From assembly GCA_963663005.2 (NCBI GenBank), contig CAXXHH010000003.1:682001-746000 (forward strand): DNA of 64,000 bases, in the 5' to 3' direction. Under the pieces are notes generated by a model that was not told where the DNA came from, ran no database searches, and worked only from the letters and a program-made list of their open reading frames with translations. This stretch comes from CAINVV01 sp963663005 (GTDB lineage: Bacteria; Bacteroidota; Bacteroidia; Bacteroidales; Prolixibacteraceae). A program made the position numbers and the translations under genes. Shown here piece after piece: positions 9,158-17,783 of this stretch (positions are counted from its first letter, which is position 1; the number at the start of each line of letters is the position of its first letter).

Positions 9158-9625
9158 TTGATTTTTCGGGACATATCTGTAATAAATCTGATGGAAGAAA
9201 GCGCCAATATAATCAGTCACACCGGCACTATTAAATCGATTAACAATCAACATCTTATTGTTAAAATCATTTCAGAAGCCGCATGCGCCGCTTGTCATGC
9301 CAAAGGTTCCTGTTCCTCCTCCGATCTGTCTGAGAAGGAAATTGAAGTATTACAAAACCCTGATGCATTTTTTGTCGGTGAGGAGGTGCTCGTAATTGGG
9401 GCTTCATCCCAAGGATATAAAGCCGTTCTTTATGCCTATTTGATCCCATTGGCACTCCTGGTAATCAATCTTTTGATTCTCACAACAATTACAAAAAACG
9501 AAGCAATTTCCGCATTAGGATCGCTGTTCTTTCTTGCGCCGTATTACTTTATACTTTATCTAAACAGAAAAAAGATACAAAACACTTTTAAATTCCACGT
9601 CCGGAAACAGCCAGACATAAAATAA
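9158..9625 (+). CDS. RseC/RnfH-type SoxR-reducing-system membrane protein
   Basis: The 155-residue protein has a cytoplasmic N-domain with clustered cysteines (CAACHAKGSC, about 49-58), then two transmembrane segments (about 90-110 and 118-138) and a short basic tail, the RseC layout. In other bacteria RseC proteins work with the Rnf/Rsx complex. The stop overlaps the rnfB ATG by one base (TAATG), so translation is probably coupled. The CxxCH word looks like a haem c site but should face the cytoplasm, so an iron-sulfur or redox-thiol role is more likely. The start may be ATT/ATG-based at 9158 or ATG at 9191, which gives a 144-residue product. Confidence 0.8.
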   Translation: MIFRDISVINLMEESANIISHTGTIKSINNQHLIVKIISEAACAACHAKGSCSSSDLSEKEIEVLQNPDAFFVGEEVLVIGASSQGYKAVLYAYLIPLALLVINLLILTTITKNEAISALGSLFFLAPYYFILYLNRKKIQNTFKFHVRKQPDIK

Positions 9626-10494
9626 TGAGTGAAACGTTGTTATTTACGATTATCGTTATCAGTGTAATCGGAGCCATCTCCGCAATTGTTCTCTATTACA
9701 TCTCACAAAAATTCCAGGTTTTTGAGGATAGTAGGATCGATGAGGTAGAAGCATTATTACCTTCTTCTAATTGCGGCAGCTGCGGGTATGCTGGCTGCAG
9801 AGCCTTTGCCGAAGCCTGCGTATCATCCGAAACACTGGCAAATCTGAGCTGTCCGGTAGGTGGAACAGAAACGATGAAAGCCGTAGCGCATCATCTTGGA
9901 AAAGATGCCGTTCACATGATACAACAGACTGCAGTACTTCGGTGCAACGGAACTTGTGAATACCGCCCCAAAACGAGTAAGTATGAAGGTGTTGCCTCTT
10001 GCGCTGTCGAATCGGCGCTTTATGGCGGTGAAACTGACTGCCCGTATGGTTGTCTTGGTTTTGGCGATTGTGTTCCGGTATGTCTGTTCGATGCCATTCA
10101 CATGAATGATGAAACCAACCTACCGGAAGTGGACGATGAAAAATGCAATGGATGTGGGGCTTGCGTGGATGCTTGTCCGAAACTCCTTATCGAACTTCGG
10201 AAGCAAATGCCAAAACACCGCAAAATTTATGTGGCCTGCCGCAACAAGGATAAAGAACCTGCTGCCTCAAATGCTTGCAAAGTTGCTTGTACCGGATGCG
10301 AAAAATGCTTTCAGGTTTGTACCTTTGGTGCGATCACCATGGGGGAAAATCTGGCTTTTATCGATTCGGAAAAATGTACGCTTTGCCGGAAATGTGTCTC
10401 GGCCTGTCCTTCGAATTCAATTCTGGAAATTAATTTTCCGGCACGAAAATCGAAGAGTTTTGTGGAAGAATTGGGTGAAAAATTACCAACATAG
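9625..10494 (+). CDS. rnfB: Rnf complex ferredoxin subunit RnfB
   Basis: The 289-residue protein has one N-terminal membrane helix (about 5-26), a CGSCGYAGCRAF four-cysteine cluster domain (about 50-65), and four downstream ferredoxin-like Cys sets: CPYGCLGFGDCVPVC, CNGCGACVDACP, CTGCEKCFQVC and CTLCRKCVSACP. RnfB is the electron entry point of the complex, taking electrons from reduced ferredoxin. The number of clusters resembles the longer RnfB of anaerobes rather than the short RsxB of E. coli. It overlaps the upstream RseC-like gene by one base and precedes rnfC by 98 nt. Confidence 0.95.
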   Translation: MSETLLFTIIVISVIGAISAIVLYYISQKFQVFEDSRIDEVEALLPSSNCGSCGYAGCRAFAEACVSSETLANLSCPVGGTETMKAVAHHLGKDAVHMIQQTAVLRCNGTCEYRPKTSKYEGVASCAVESALYGGETDCPYGCLGFGDCVPVCLFDAIHMNDETNLPEVDDEKCNGCGACVDACPKLLIELRKQMPKHRKIYVACRNKDKEPAASNACKVACTGCEKCFQVCTFGAITMGENLAFIDSEKCTLCRKCVSACPSNSILEINFPARKSKSFVEELGEKLPT

Positions 10495-10592
10495 GAACCG
10501 GAAAGGTTATTTTATAAAGCAGGAATAAGCTTTTTACAGATAACACAACCAAAGATCAACAGCTCAAAAGATTACCATATTTACTTCTCGAA

Positions 10593-11939
10593 ATGCTAAA
10601 AACGTTCAAAATTGGAGGGGTTCACCCAAAAGGAGAGAAACTGACTGCCGGGATCGCCATCCAGGAGCTTCCGTTGCCGAAAATGGTTATCCTGCCGATC
10701 GCTCAGCATTTTGGAGCGCCTGCTTCTTTGCTCCTTGAGGTTGGAGATAGAGTAAAAAGGGGTATGGTCATTGCGAAAATGGATGGGAATGTCTCCTCAA
10801 ATATCCATTCATCGGTTTCCGGAAAAGTTATTGCAATCGATGAGATGCTGGATGCTACCGGATTTAAGACAAAATCCGTGGTAATAGAGACAGAAGGCGA
10901 TCAATGGGAAGATTCTATACAACTCAATCAGACCGCTATCGATTTTGCAAAAATTTCACCCGCTGAAATACTGCAAAGAATCAAGGATGCGGGTATTGTC
11001 GGAATGGGTGGCGCCACATTCCCGACTCATGTTAAACTGGAAGTCCCTGCCGGGATGAAGGTGGATACCCTGGTGATCAATGGCATAGAATGTGAGCCGT
11101 ATCTCACAGCCGACCACCGTTTGATGCTCGAAAAAAGCGAAGAAATTTTGATCGGCACCAGGCTGCTGATGAAGGTTCTGAATGTTTCCCGTGCCATTAT
11201 TGGCATTGAGATCAACAAACCCGATGCAGTCCGGCTCCTTCATAACATGGCTATGAAACATGAGGGCATTGAAATCGAAGCCCTGAAAATGAAGTATCCG
11301 CAGGGAAGCGAAAAACAGCTGATTCAGGCTCTTATTGGTCGAAAAGTAACCCCTGGTGCACTGCCCGCCTCGGTGGGTGTGATTGTGAACAATATTGCCA
11401 CCACATATGCCGTTTATGAGGCTGTCGTAAAAAACAAACCACTGATTGAGCGGGTGATTACCGTAACCGGGAAGTCGCTAAAGTCGCCTGGAAACTTCCT
11501 GGTAAGAATTGGAACACCTGTTGGCGAACTGATTGAAGCGGCTGGTGGATTGCCCGAAGATACCGGTAAGGTCATCGTCGGCGGTCCAATGATGGGGAAG
11601 GCAATTGCCAACCTGAATGTACCAGCCACGAAAGGCATGTCGGGGATTGTCTTGCTGCCAATGGAAGAGAGTTCACGGCAGACGGATATGCCCTGCATCC
11701 GGTGTGGAAAATGCGTGGAAGGGTGCCCGATGAATCTGGAGCCCTACCTGATGATGTCGCTGGTGGTAAAAGGATTGTGGGAGCAAGTCGAAGCCAATCA
11801 CGTGACGGACTGCATGGAATGCGGCTCCTGTGCATTCACTTGTCCTTCGTCAAAACCTATTCTGGATTATGTCAGAACCGGTAAAGCAAGAGTAAAAAAG
11901 ATGGTAAAATCACGTCAGAACCCTACCGCAACTACCTAA
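10593..11939 (+). CDS. rnfC: Rnf complex NADH-binding subunit RnfC
   Basis: The 448-residue protein begins with the RnfC barrel-sandwich region (FKIGGVHPKGEKLT), includes the NADH/FMN-binding GIVGMGGATFPTHVKL (about 132-147) and ends with two 4Fe-4S cysteine sets, CIRCGKCVEGCP and CMECGSCAFTCP. It lacks the long alanine-rich tail of E. coli RsxC. RnfC passes electrons to NAD+. It lies 25 nt before rnfD. Length and motif order are normal for the short RnfC form. Confidence 0.95.
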   Translation: MLKTFKIGGVHPKGEKLTAGIAIQELPLPKMVILPIAQHFGAPASLLLEVGDRVKRGMVIAKMDGNVSSNIHSSVSGKVIAIDEMLDATGFKTKSVVIETEGDQWEDSIQLNQTAIDFAKISPAEILQRIKDAGIVGMGGATFPTHVKLEVPAGMKVDTLVINGIECEPYLTADHRLMLEKSEEILIGTRLLMKVLNVSRAIIGIEINKPDAVRLLHNMAMKHEGIEIEALKMKYPQGSEKQLIQALIGRKVTPGALPASVGVIVNNIATTYAVYEAVVKNKPLIERVITVTGKSLKSPGNFLVRIGTPVGELIEAAGGLPEDTGKVIVGGPMMGKAIANLNVPATKGMSGIVLLPMEESSRQTDMPCIRCGKCVEGCPMNLEPYLMMSLVVKGLWEQVEANHVTDCMECGSCAFTCPSSKPILDYVRTGKARVKKMVKSRQNPTATT

Positions 11940-11964
11940 CAAGCAACCACTCAACCCAATCATA

Positions 11965-12948
11965 ATGAACACTATTCTTACAGTATCACCGTCACCACAT
12001 ACCAAAGGAGAGGAAACTATTCCGAAGATTATGCGGACTGTGATCATCGCAATGATACCGGCAATGATCATGTCGTTCATCTTTTTCGGCCTCGATAGTG
12101 TAAAAATTATGGTAGCAGCTATAATCTCTTGTCTGCTGTTCGAATACACCATTCAAAAATATTTGCTAAAAGTTCCAACCACGATTAAAGATGGCTCTGC
12201 AGTGATAACGGCTATTTTACTTGCTTTCAATGTGCCGTCCGGCCTGCCGGTCTGGCTTGTGGTGCTAGGTTCGCTTATTGCAATCGGGGTGGCAAAACTT
12301 TCTTTCGGCGGACTGGGGCAAAATCCGTTTAATCCGGCCTTGGTAGGTCGTGTCTTTCTCCTAATTTCCTTTCCGGTTCAAATGACCACCTGGAAGGCCA
12401 ATATCACTGCCACAGACACCTTTACTGGTGCGACCCCCCTTGGACTCCTGAAAGAAGGACTCAGAAATGGTAAATCCCTCGCCCAGATTACCTCCGACAC
12501 GCAACTTCCTGGTTACTTCGATATGTTTTGGGGAGATATGAGCGGTTCGCTCGGGGAGATTTCAGCTATCGCCATACTTATCGGAGGCATTTATCTACTT
12601 TGGAAAAAAGTCATAACCTGGCATATTCCCGTGGCAGTTTTGGGTTCTGTTTTCCTTTTTGAAGGTTTTCTCTGGATCTTGGCACCGGGTCGTTTCATGG
12701 ATCCAATCTTTCATCTTATCACCGGAGGTATTATGCTGGGAGCGTTCTTCATGGCTACTGACCTGACCACCTCCCCGATGACTCCCATCGGTAAACTGAT
12801 TTTTGGAGTGGGCATTGGAATCATCACAATCTGCATCCGCAATTTCGGCGCTTATCCGGAAGGAATATCTTTCGCGATTCTGATTATGAATGGGTTCACT
12901 CCGATGATAAACGCCAGAATCAAACCCAAAAGATTCGGAGGAAAATAA
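11965..12948 (+). CDS. rnfD: Rnf complex membrane subunit RnfD
   Basis: The 327-residue polytopic protein starts with the typical SPSPHTKGEETIPKIMRTV segment and has about nine to ten hydrophobic helices. The periplasmic loop word DTFTGATPLGLLK holds the Thr that carries covalent FMN in this family. RnfD and RnfG form the flavin path linked to Na+ or H+ movement. It is followed by rnfG with two bases between, and an AGGAGGA-like ribosome site for rnfG lies in its last codons. Confident by sequence and context. Confidence 0.95.
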   Translation: MNTILTVSPSPHTKGEETIPKIMRTVIIAMIPAMIMSFIFFGLDSVKIMVAAIISCLLFEYTIQKYLLKVPTTIKDGSAVITAILLAFNVPSGLPVWLVVLGSLIAIGVAKLSFGGLGQNPFNPALVGRVFLLISFPVQMTTWKANITATDTFTGATPLGLLKEGLRNGKSLAQITSDTQLPGYFDMFWGDMSGSLGEISAIAILIGGIYLLWKKVITWHIPVAVLGSVFLFEGFLWILAPGRFMDPIFHLITGGIMLGAFFMATDLTTSPMTPIGKLIFGVGIGIITICIRNFGAYPEGISFAILIMNGFTPMINARIKPKRFGGK

Positions 12949-12950
12949 TC

Positions 12951-13598
12951 ATGGCACTACCTGAATCAAATTTTAAGAATATGTTTTTGGCTCTCTTTGG
13001 AGTGACATTCGTTGCAGCAGCCATCCTGGGAATAGTTAATGAGGCAACAAGGGCGACCATCGTCAAAGCAGACATTGAACAGCAAAATAATGCTATTGCA
13101 ACAATCCTTCCACCCTTTGCCTATTTGGGGAAAAGCTATAACGTTCTGCCTACCGGTGAAACCGATTCTATACAGTTTTTTCCTGCGTTTGGAAAAGACA
13201 GCGCCCGCATCGGCACCGCTGTAAAAAGCTTTTCCAAAAAGGGATTTTCAGGGTCAATAACTGTCATGGTAGGATTTACCACTGAAGGCACCATCTCTGG
13301 TTTCAAAATTTTGGAACACAAAGAGACTCCCGGATTAGGGTCCAGAATGGCTATGTGGTTTTCCGACAAAAGCAAACCCGGACAATACCTGATTGGCGTC
13401 AATCCGGAAAAGGCTAACCTTTCAGTATCGAAGGATGGTGGATCATTCGATGCCATTACGGCGGCAACCATCTCGTCCAGGGCCTTTCTCGAATCAATCC
13501 AGAGGGCATATTCCTCTTGGAAAATTGATGAATCAGCAAAAATTCCGGACTTCGCTGCCACGAAAGTCGAATCTGCGAAAAAAGGAGGTGCAAAATGA
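12951..13598 (+). CDS. rnfG: Rnf complex FMN-binding subunit RnfG
   Basis: The 215-residue protein has one N-terminal membrane helix (about 12-30) and a periplasmic FMN-binding domain with ILEHKETPGLGSRM and the flavinylation site region FDAITAATISSRAF, where the last Thr of the TAAT word should carry FMN. The usual word is TGAT, so a Gly to Ala change is present; I think this is common in the phylum. The gene overlaps rnfE by 4 bases (ATGA). A flavin transferase (ApbE) is required for maturation and is not in this window. Confidence 0.94.
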   Translation: MALPESNFKNMFLALFGVTFVAAAILGIVNEATRATIVKADIEQQNNAIATILPPFAYLGKSYNVLPTGETDSIQFFPAFGKDSARIGTAVKSFSKKGFSGSITVMVGFTTEGTISGFKILEHKETPGLGSRMAMWFSDKSKPGQYLIGVNPEKANLSVSKDGGSFDAITAATISSRAFLESIQRAYSSWKIDESAKIPDFAATKVESAKKGGAK

Positions 13599-14179
13599 AC
13601 AATATGAAAACCTTTCTCAATGGGTTGCTAAAGGAAAACCCAATTTTCGTGATCATGTTGGGGATGTGCCCCACCCTCGGAGTCTCCTCCAACGCAACCA
13701 ACGGGATTGGCATGGGATTGGCAACCACATTTGTACTGGTCATGTCAAACCTCATCGTATCGCTTGTTGCGGGCTTTATACCGGACAAAGTGCGCATTCC
13801 CAGCTACGTGGTTATTATCGCCACTTTTGTGACAGTTGTTCAGCTTACCATGCAAGCCTGGCTTCCTTCGCTGTATGCCTCTCTCGGCCTGTTTATTCCG
13901 CTGATAGTTGTTAACTGTATCGTTCTGGGCCGAGCCGAAGCCTTTGCCTGTAAAAATGGCGCCATACTCTCAATTATGGATGGCCTTGGCATGGGATTTG
14001 GCTTCACATTTGCCTTGACACTGCTGGGTTCGATCCGCGAATTTCTGGGCACCGGTAAGATTTTCGGTTTAACATTGTACCCCGAACAATATGGAAGTCT
14101 GCTGTTTGTTCTAGCGCCAGGAGCATTTATTGCCCTGGGATATCTGATCGCCATCATCAACAGAATTAAAAAAGCCTGA
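13595..14179 (+). CDS. rnfE: Rnf complex membrane subunit RnfE
   Basis: The 194-residue hydrophobic protein has six predicted membrane helices and the words LLKENPIFVIMLGMCPTLGV and NCIVLGRAEAFA, matching RnfE/NqrD. The cysteines in CPTLGV and NCIVLG are the conserved pair that, with RnfA, hold an intramembrane iron cluster. Its start overlaps rnfG in an ATGA junction, and rnfA follows 5 nt after the stop. The gene order B-C-D-G-E-A is standard for this operon type. Confidence 0.95.
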   Translation: MNNMKTFLNGLLKENPIFVIMLGMCPTLGVSSNATNGIGMGLATTFVLVMSNLIVSLVAGFIPDKVRIPSYVVIIATFVTVVQLTMQAWLPSLYASLGLFIPLIVVNCIVLGRAEAFACKNGAILSIMDGLGMGFGFTFALTLLGSIREFLGTGKIFGLTLYPEQYGSLLFVLAPGAFIALGYLIAIINRIKKA

Positions 14180-14184
14180 TTGTC

Positions 14185-14757
14185 ATGCAATATCTCATCA
14201 TAGTCATCTCTGCAATCCTGGTCAACAATATTGTCTTAGCACAATTTCTGGGTATTTGTCCGTTTTTGGGCGTGTCCAAAAACAGCACCACAGCCATCGG
14301 AATGGCTGCTGCCGTTGCATTCGTCATGACGCTTTCAACCATCGTCACCTACCTGATACAATATTATATTCTCGATCCCCTGCACGTCAGTTATCTGCAA
14401 ACGATCTCTTTCATTTTGGTAATTGCTGCCCTGGTTCAGCTGGTTGAGATAATTCTTAAGAAAGTTAGTCCGGCTCTCTACCAGGCTCTTGGCGTTTATC
14501 TCCCATTGATTACGACGAACTGCACCATTCTCGGTGTTGCCATCCTAACCATCACCAAACAGTTCAACCTGATAGAGGGCGTGGTTTTTGCCATATCAAC
14601 AGCTTGTGGCTTTGGACTTGCCCTTCTGATTTTTGCACACATTCGGGAACAAATGGAATTGATGAATATCCCCGAAGGATTAAAAGGTACCCCGATAGCC
14701 CTTATCACAGCCGGGATTCTCGCAATGGCTTTCATGGGATTCTCCGGAATTGTCTGA
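14185..14757 (+). CDS. rnfA: Rnf complex membrane subunit RnfA
   Basis: The 190-residue protein has six membrane helices with NNIVLAQFLGICPFLGV and TTNCTILGVAI, the paired Cys motifs of RnfA/NqrE that mirror those in RnfE. It closes the rnf operon. The next gene starts 131 nt downstream after an AT-rich stretch, so transcription probably ends or restarts there, although no clear terminator hairpin is seen. Confidence 0.95.
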   Translation: MQYLIIVISAILVNNIVLAQFLGICPFLGVSKNSTTAIGMAAAVAFVMTLSTIVTYLIQYYILDPLHVSYLQTISFILVIAALVQLVEIILKKVSPALYQALGVYLPLITTNCTILGVAILTITKQFNLIEGVVFAISTACGFGLALLIFAHIREQMELMNIPEGLKGTPIALITAGILAMAFMGFSGIV

Positions 14758-14888
14758 GGAATATTCGGATTTCGAATTTGGATTTTCAATCTATAATTCG
14801 CAAAATTGAGTAACTTTAACTTATGTTTCGCACGAAAATCTAAAATCCAAAATCTAAATTTTTCTTACTTTATCATAAAATTATCATT
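14758..14888. repeat. Degenerate AAAATCCAAAATCC-type low-complexity stretch
   Basis: The gap between rnfA and the slipin gene contains words such as GATTTCGAATTTGGATTTTC and, on the other side, AAAATCTAAAATCCAAAATC, which are approximate inverted copies of each other. Similar words occur at about 29016-29126 and 42758-42795. They look like scattered simple-sequence remnants rather than coding DNA. Confidence 0.35.
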
Positions 14889-15662
14889 ATGGAACTACTT
14901 TTACCTCTTCTGATTGCCCTCGTTGTTTTAATCATCTCCGGATTTCGTATTGCGCAGGAGTATGAGCGTGCCATCGTCTTCCGCCTTGGGAGATATCAGG
15001 ATACGAAAGGGCCCGGATTATATTGGATCATTCCACTGATCGACCGTCAGCAGACAATCGATATCCGCACGAAAACAGTTGACCTGGAGCAACAGGAAAC
15101 CATCACTAAAGATAGCGTGACAATTAAAGTCAATGCGGTACTATGGTTCAGAGTTACAAATCCGGAAAATGCAGTCATAAAAATTGCCAATTACAACCAG
15201 GCTGTTTACCAGTTTTCGGTCACAGCGCTGCGTAACATCATCGGCCAGCATCACCTCGACGAAGTTCTGAGGGAACGGGAACAGATAAACGCAACGCTGC
15301 AAAAGATTGTAGATGAGACTACCGAACCATGGGGTGTTAAAATTGAAATGGTTGAAATGAAGGATGTTGAAATTCCGGAATCTATGCAAAGGGCGATGGC
15401 ACGTGAAGCGGAAGCTATCCGCGAGAAACGGGCAAGGATCATCAAAGCGGAGGCTGAATTGGAGTCATCCATTAAACTCTCACAGGGAGCAAAGCAAATG
15501 GAGAGTAGTCCGTTCTCACTTGAACTCAGGCGGATGCAAATGCTTTCGGAAATTGGTATCGACAACAATACCACGACCGTGATTCTGATGCCATCGGAAT
15601 TCTCAAACGCCGCCAAGAGCTTTACGGACCTGGTAAATAAAAAGAAGGATTCGGATAACTGA
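14889..15662 (+). CDS. Slipin / SPFH (band 7) membrane protein
   Basis: The 257-residue protein has a hydrophobic N-terminus (about 1-20) followed by an SPFH domain: EYERAIVFRLGRYQDTKGPGLYWIIP at the front, VLWFRVTNPENAV in the middle and a Glu/Ala-rich coiled coil at about 170-200. This is the stomatin/slipin pattern of membrane-associated scaffold proteins that assemble in microdomains. An NfeD-type partner, often next to slipin genes, is not seen here. The function in bacteria is poorly defined, probably membrane organisation or protease control. Confidence 0.88.
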   Translation: MELLLPLLIALVVLIISGFRIAQEYERAIVFRLGRYQDTKGPGLYWIIPLIDRQQTIDIRTKTVDLEQQETITKDSVTIKVNAVLWFRVTNPENAVIKIANYNQAVYQFSVTALRNIIGQHHLDEVLREREQINATLQKIVDETTEPWGVKIEMVEMKDVEIPESMQRAMAREAEAIREKRARIIKAEAELESSIKLSQGAKQMESSPFSLELRRMQMLSEIGIDNNTTTVILMPSEFSNAAKSFTDLVNKKKDSDN

Positions 15663-15678
15663 TTTTCAATTCTCGTCT

Positions 15679-16434
15679 ATGACCAGAAATGCTCTGATTC
15701 TATTGCTGTTAATTCCACTTTTTACGGTAGGGAAAGAGACTAAAAAGGTTACCATTACTTCTCTTTTTCCTCCCTATCGGGAAGTCTTTTTCGTCCTGAA
15801 GTCGGATACATCAATTAGAGATGGTGAATACAAATTGATTTCTGAAGGCAAAACGTTGATCCTGGGTTATTACAAAATGGGGCTCAAGGATAGCTTGTGG
15901 ACTTCTTTCAATATGGAAGGGCAGTTGCGAATTAAGGGTTGTTATTCTCAAAATAGTAGAATTGGCGTTTGGGAGTATTATAATGACAAACAGGAACTAG
16001 AGCAAAAGTTTGATTTCACAGACAATGTTTTGCTACTTTACCGGACTCAGTTTGCTAACCATCCCTTTAGAATCGTTTCCGGCTCAGACACAATTCATGC
16101 AATATTGGATAGGCCACCGCTATTTCTTGGCGGTCAAACAAGAATTAATGAATTTATTAACAGCCAAATAACGTTCCCCCTACATAAAAAAAACGACAAA
16201 TATCTGGGAACCGTTTATATTGAATTTTTGATCGATTCTACCGGGAGGGCATCGGAGCATCATATCTTGAAGGGTCTTTTCCCAGGGTGTAACGACGAAG
16301 CACTGAGAGTGGTCAAAATGATCCCGGATGAATGGATTCCGGGCATATACAATGGCCGTTTCGTTACTGTCAATTACGTTATTCCGATTGTCTTTGACGA
16401 AAAAACGTTCAAAAATTTTTCCATTTTACCTTAA
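15679..16434 (+). CDS. Secreted MORN-like/TonB C-terminal domain protein
   Basis: The 251-residue protein has a signal peptide (about 1-17). Residues about 55-115 hold short repeats of the YwqK/MORN kind (LKDSLWTSFNMEGQL, SRIGVWEYYNDKQEL). Residues about 150-245 resemble a TonB C-terminal domain, with YLGTVYIEFLIDSTGRASEHHILKG and CNDEALRVVKMIPDEWIPG. Unlike classical TonB it has no proline-rich spanning linker and no membrane helix beyond the signal. The MORN plus TonB-C arrangement is common in Bacteroidota proteins of unknown function. It is probably periplasmic. No partner ExbBD genes are nearby. Confidence 0.7.
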   Translation: MTRNALILLLLIPLFTVGKETKKVTITSLFPPYREVFFVLKSDTSIRDGEYKLISEGKTLILGYYKMGLKDSLWTSFNMEGQLRIKGCYSQNSRIGVWEYYNDKQELEQKFDFTDNVLLLYRTQFANHPFRIVSGSDTIHAILDRPPLFLGGQTRINEFINSQITFPLHKKNDKYLGTVYIEFLIDSTGRASEHHILKGLFPGCNDEALRVVKMIPDEWIPGIYNGRFVTVNYVIPIVFDEKTFKNFSILP

Positions 16435-16460
16435 ATTCAAATTCACAAAAAAACAAAATA

Positions 16461-16793
16461 ATGACAGACAATACATTAATCACCACAAGCACTTCCTTAG
16501 AGGGATATAGAATCATCAAACAGCTGGGACTGGTAAGGGGCATCACCGTTCGATCCAGAAATATTTTTGGTTCCTTCGCAGGAAGCCTTATGACCATTTT
16601 TGGTGGCAGAAATGTTATTTACACCGAATTATGCGAGAAGGCTCGCGAAGAGGCGCTGCAATTAATGATTGAACATGGCAGGATGATAGGCGCCAATGCC
16701 ATCATCAACATGAGATATGACGCAAATGATGTAATGACTGGCCTGACTGAAGTTCTGGCGTACGGTACCGCTGTAGTTGTTGAAAAAATTTGA
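16461..16793 (+). CDS. YbjQ family (DUF74) protein
   Basis: A 110-residue protein with ITTSTSLEGYRIIKQLGLVRGITVRS at the front and GANAIINMRYD later, the standard YbjQ/UPF0145 pattern, a small beta-rich pentamer-forming fold sometimes called heavy-metal-binding. Biochemical function is not established. The stop codon overlaps the TTG start proposed for the following acetyltransferase gene, so the two are probably translated from one message. Confidence 0.85.
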   Translation: MTDNTLITTSTSLEGYRIIKQLGLVRGITVRSRNIFGSFAGSLMTIFGGRNVIYTELCEKAREEALQLMIEHGRMIGANAIINMRYDANDVMTGLTEVLAYGTAVVVEKI

Positions 16794-17329
16794 ATCCACT
16801 GAAATTGGTTGAGATCAGAAGAGTGATGCTCAGTGACATCGACCGACTGCAAAAAATTAGCAGGCAGACTTTTCATGAGACTTTTTCGCCTTACAACACC
16901 GAAGATGATATGATAAAGTATTTGGAAGAGAGTTTTTCGACAGAGAGACTCTTTACCGAACTAAGCAATAGCAATTCAGAGTTTTACTTCGCGACATTGG
17001 ATGATGAAGAAATCGGCTACCTGAAAATTAATTTCGGAGAATCTCAGACAGAATTGAAAGACAAGAAATCGGTGGAAATAGAGCGAATTTACGTTTTAAG
17101 GGATTTTCACGGGAAAAAAATCGGGCAGCTTATGTACGAAAAGGCTATCCGGATTGCGCAAAACAAAAATGCCGAATATGTCTGGTTAGGAGTATGGGAG
17201 AAAAATGCGAGGGCTCTCAGGTTCTATAAAAAAAATGGGTTCGTGGAATTTAGTAAGCACCCTTTCATATTGGGGAACGATGTGCAGACCGACATCATGA
17301 TGAGACTAAAACTTACCGCAGTCGAATAA
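16790..17329 (+). CDS. GNAT family N-acetyltransferase
   Basis: The 179-residue protein has the GNAT fold pattern: IRRVMLSDIDRLQKISRQTF (strand 1, helix 1), IERIYVLRDFHGKKIGQLM (the acetyl-CoA pyrophosphate-binding loop RDFHGKKIG) and WLGVWEKNARALRFYKKNGF (helix 4 and C-terminal strand). It would transfer an acetyl group from acetyl-CoA to an amine; the substrate is not predictable. I accept the TTG start at 16790, which overlaps the ybjQ-like stop, because the conserved domain begins only a few codons later and no upstream ATG is possible. Confidence 0.85.
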   Translation: MNPLKLVEIRRVMLSDIDRLQKISRQTFHETFSPYNTEDDMIKYLEESFSTERLFTELSNSNSEFYFATLDDEEIGYLKINFGESQTELKDKKSVEIERIYVLRDFHGKKIGQLMYEKAIRIAQNKNAEYVWLGVWEKNARALRFYKKNGFVEFSKHPFILGNDVQTDIMMRLKLTAVE

Positions 17330-17395
17330 GCGGGAAAAGGGTATTTTTGATCCGGTTATCCGACATACGGTTTTATTTAACAGAAAAAATATCCC

Positions 17396-17707
17396 ATGCG
17401 CATTAACTACAAATTTATTGTCATGGTAATCATATCACTCCTGGTTGGAATGTTGATTACCTGGATCGATACACGCCCCAACTGGGACGATACCGGAATT
17501 ACCGCCGGAATGATTGTGTTGACCTCAGCACTTTTTGGTTATCTCTATCCTACCCGACCGTGGGTTTGGGCACTGACCGTCAGCGGCTGGATACCGGCTC
17601 ATTACATCGTAACGCAAGGCAATTATACCATGTTGCTTGTTCTCTTGTTCGGCTTTGCCGGCGCCTTTCTGGGTGCAGCCATCAGGAATAACAAACCGCA
17701 ACCCTGA
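17396..17707 (+). CDS. Small integral membrane protein, uncharacterised
   Basis: A 103-residue hydrophobic protein with about four membrane helices (about 8-24, 34-52, 56-75, 78-97) and short polar loops. I do not recognise a family. The length and start (ATG 17396) look real: codon use is like its neighbours, and the reading frame does not overlap a better candidate. It lies between an acetyltransferase and yicC and is probably transcribed separately from yicC. Confidence 0.6.
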   Translation: MRINYKFIVMVIISLLVGMLITWIDTRPNWDDTGITAGMIVLTSALFGYLYPTRPWVWALTVSGWIPAHYIVTQGNYTMLLVLLFGFAGAFLGAAIRNNKPQP

Positions 17708-17758
17708 GAGATACCCACCTCATTTTTCATTTTTCGCTTTTCACTTTCCATTTTTACC
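17708..17758. repeat. T/C-rich pseudo-tandem stretch
   Basis: The gap before yicC is made of near-repeats of the words TTTTTCATTTTTCGC and TTTTCACTTTCCA. The opposite orientation of the same composition appears at about 50796-50880 (GTGAAAATATGGAAATG). It is simple-sequence DNA without coding potential and may contribute an AT-rich upstream region to the yicC promoter. Confidence 0.35.
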
Positions 17759-17766
17759 TACCTTTG
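17759..17766 (+). promoter_or_regulatory. Putative -7 element for yicC-gmk-nadD
   Basis: TACCTTTG is a good match to the TAnnTTTG consensus and lies 17 nt before the yicC ATG at 17784, giving a very short leader. The -33 region is T-rich without a clear TTTG. The position right before a three-gene cluster supports it. Confidence 0.45.
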
Positions 17767-17783
17767 TCCAAAAGCAAGTTGAT

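Noticed and set aside
9295..9340. CxxCH in the RseC-like protein as a c-type haem site
   Set aside because: It lies in the N-terminal part before the first membrane segment, expected in the cytoplasm, where c-type haem is not attached.
17637..17783. N-terminal extension of yicC
   Set aside because: It runs over the end of the upstream membrane protein gene and low-complexity DNA; the conserved start is MLKSMTGYGKAE at 17784.
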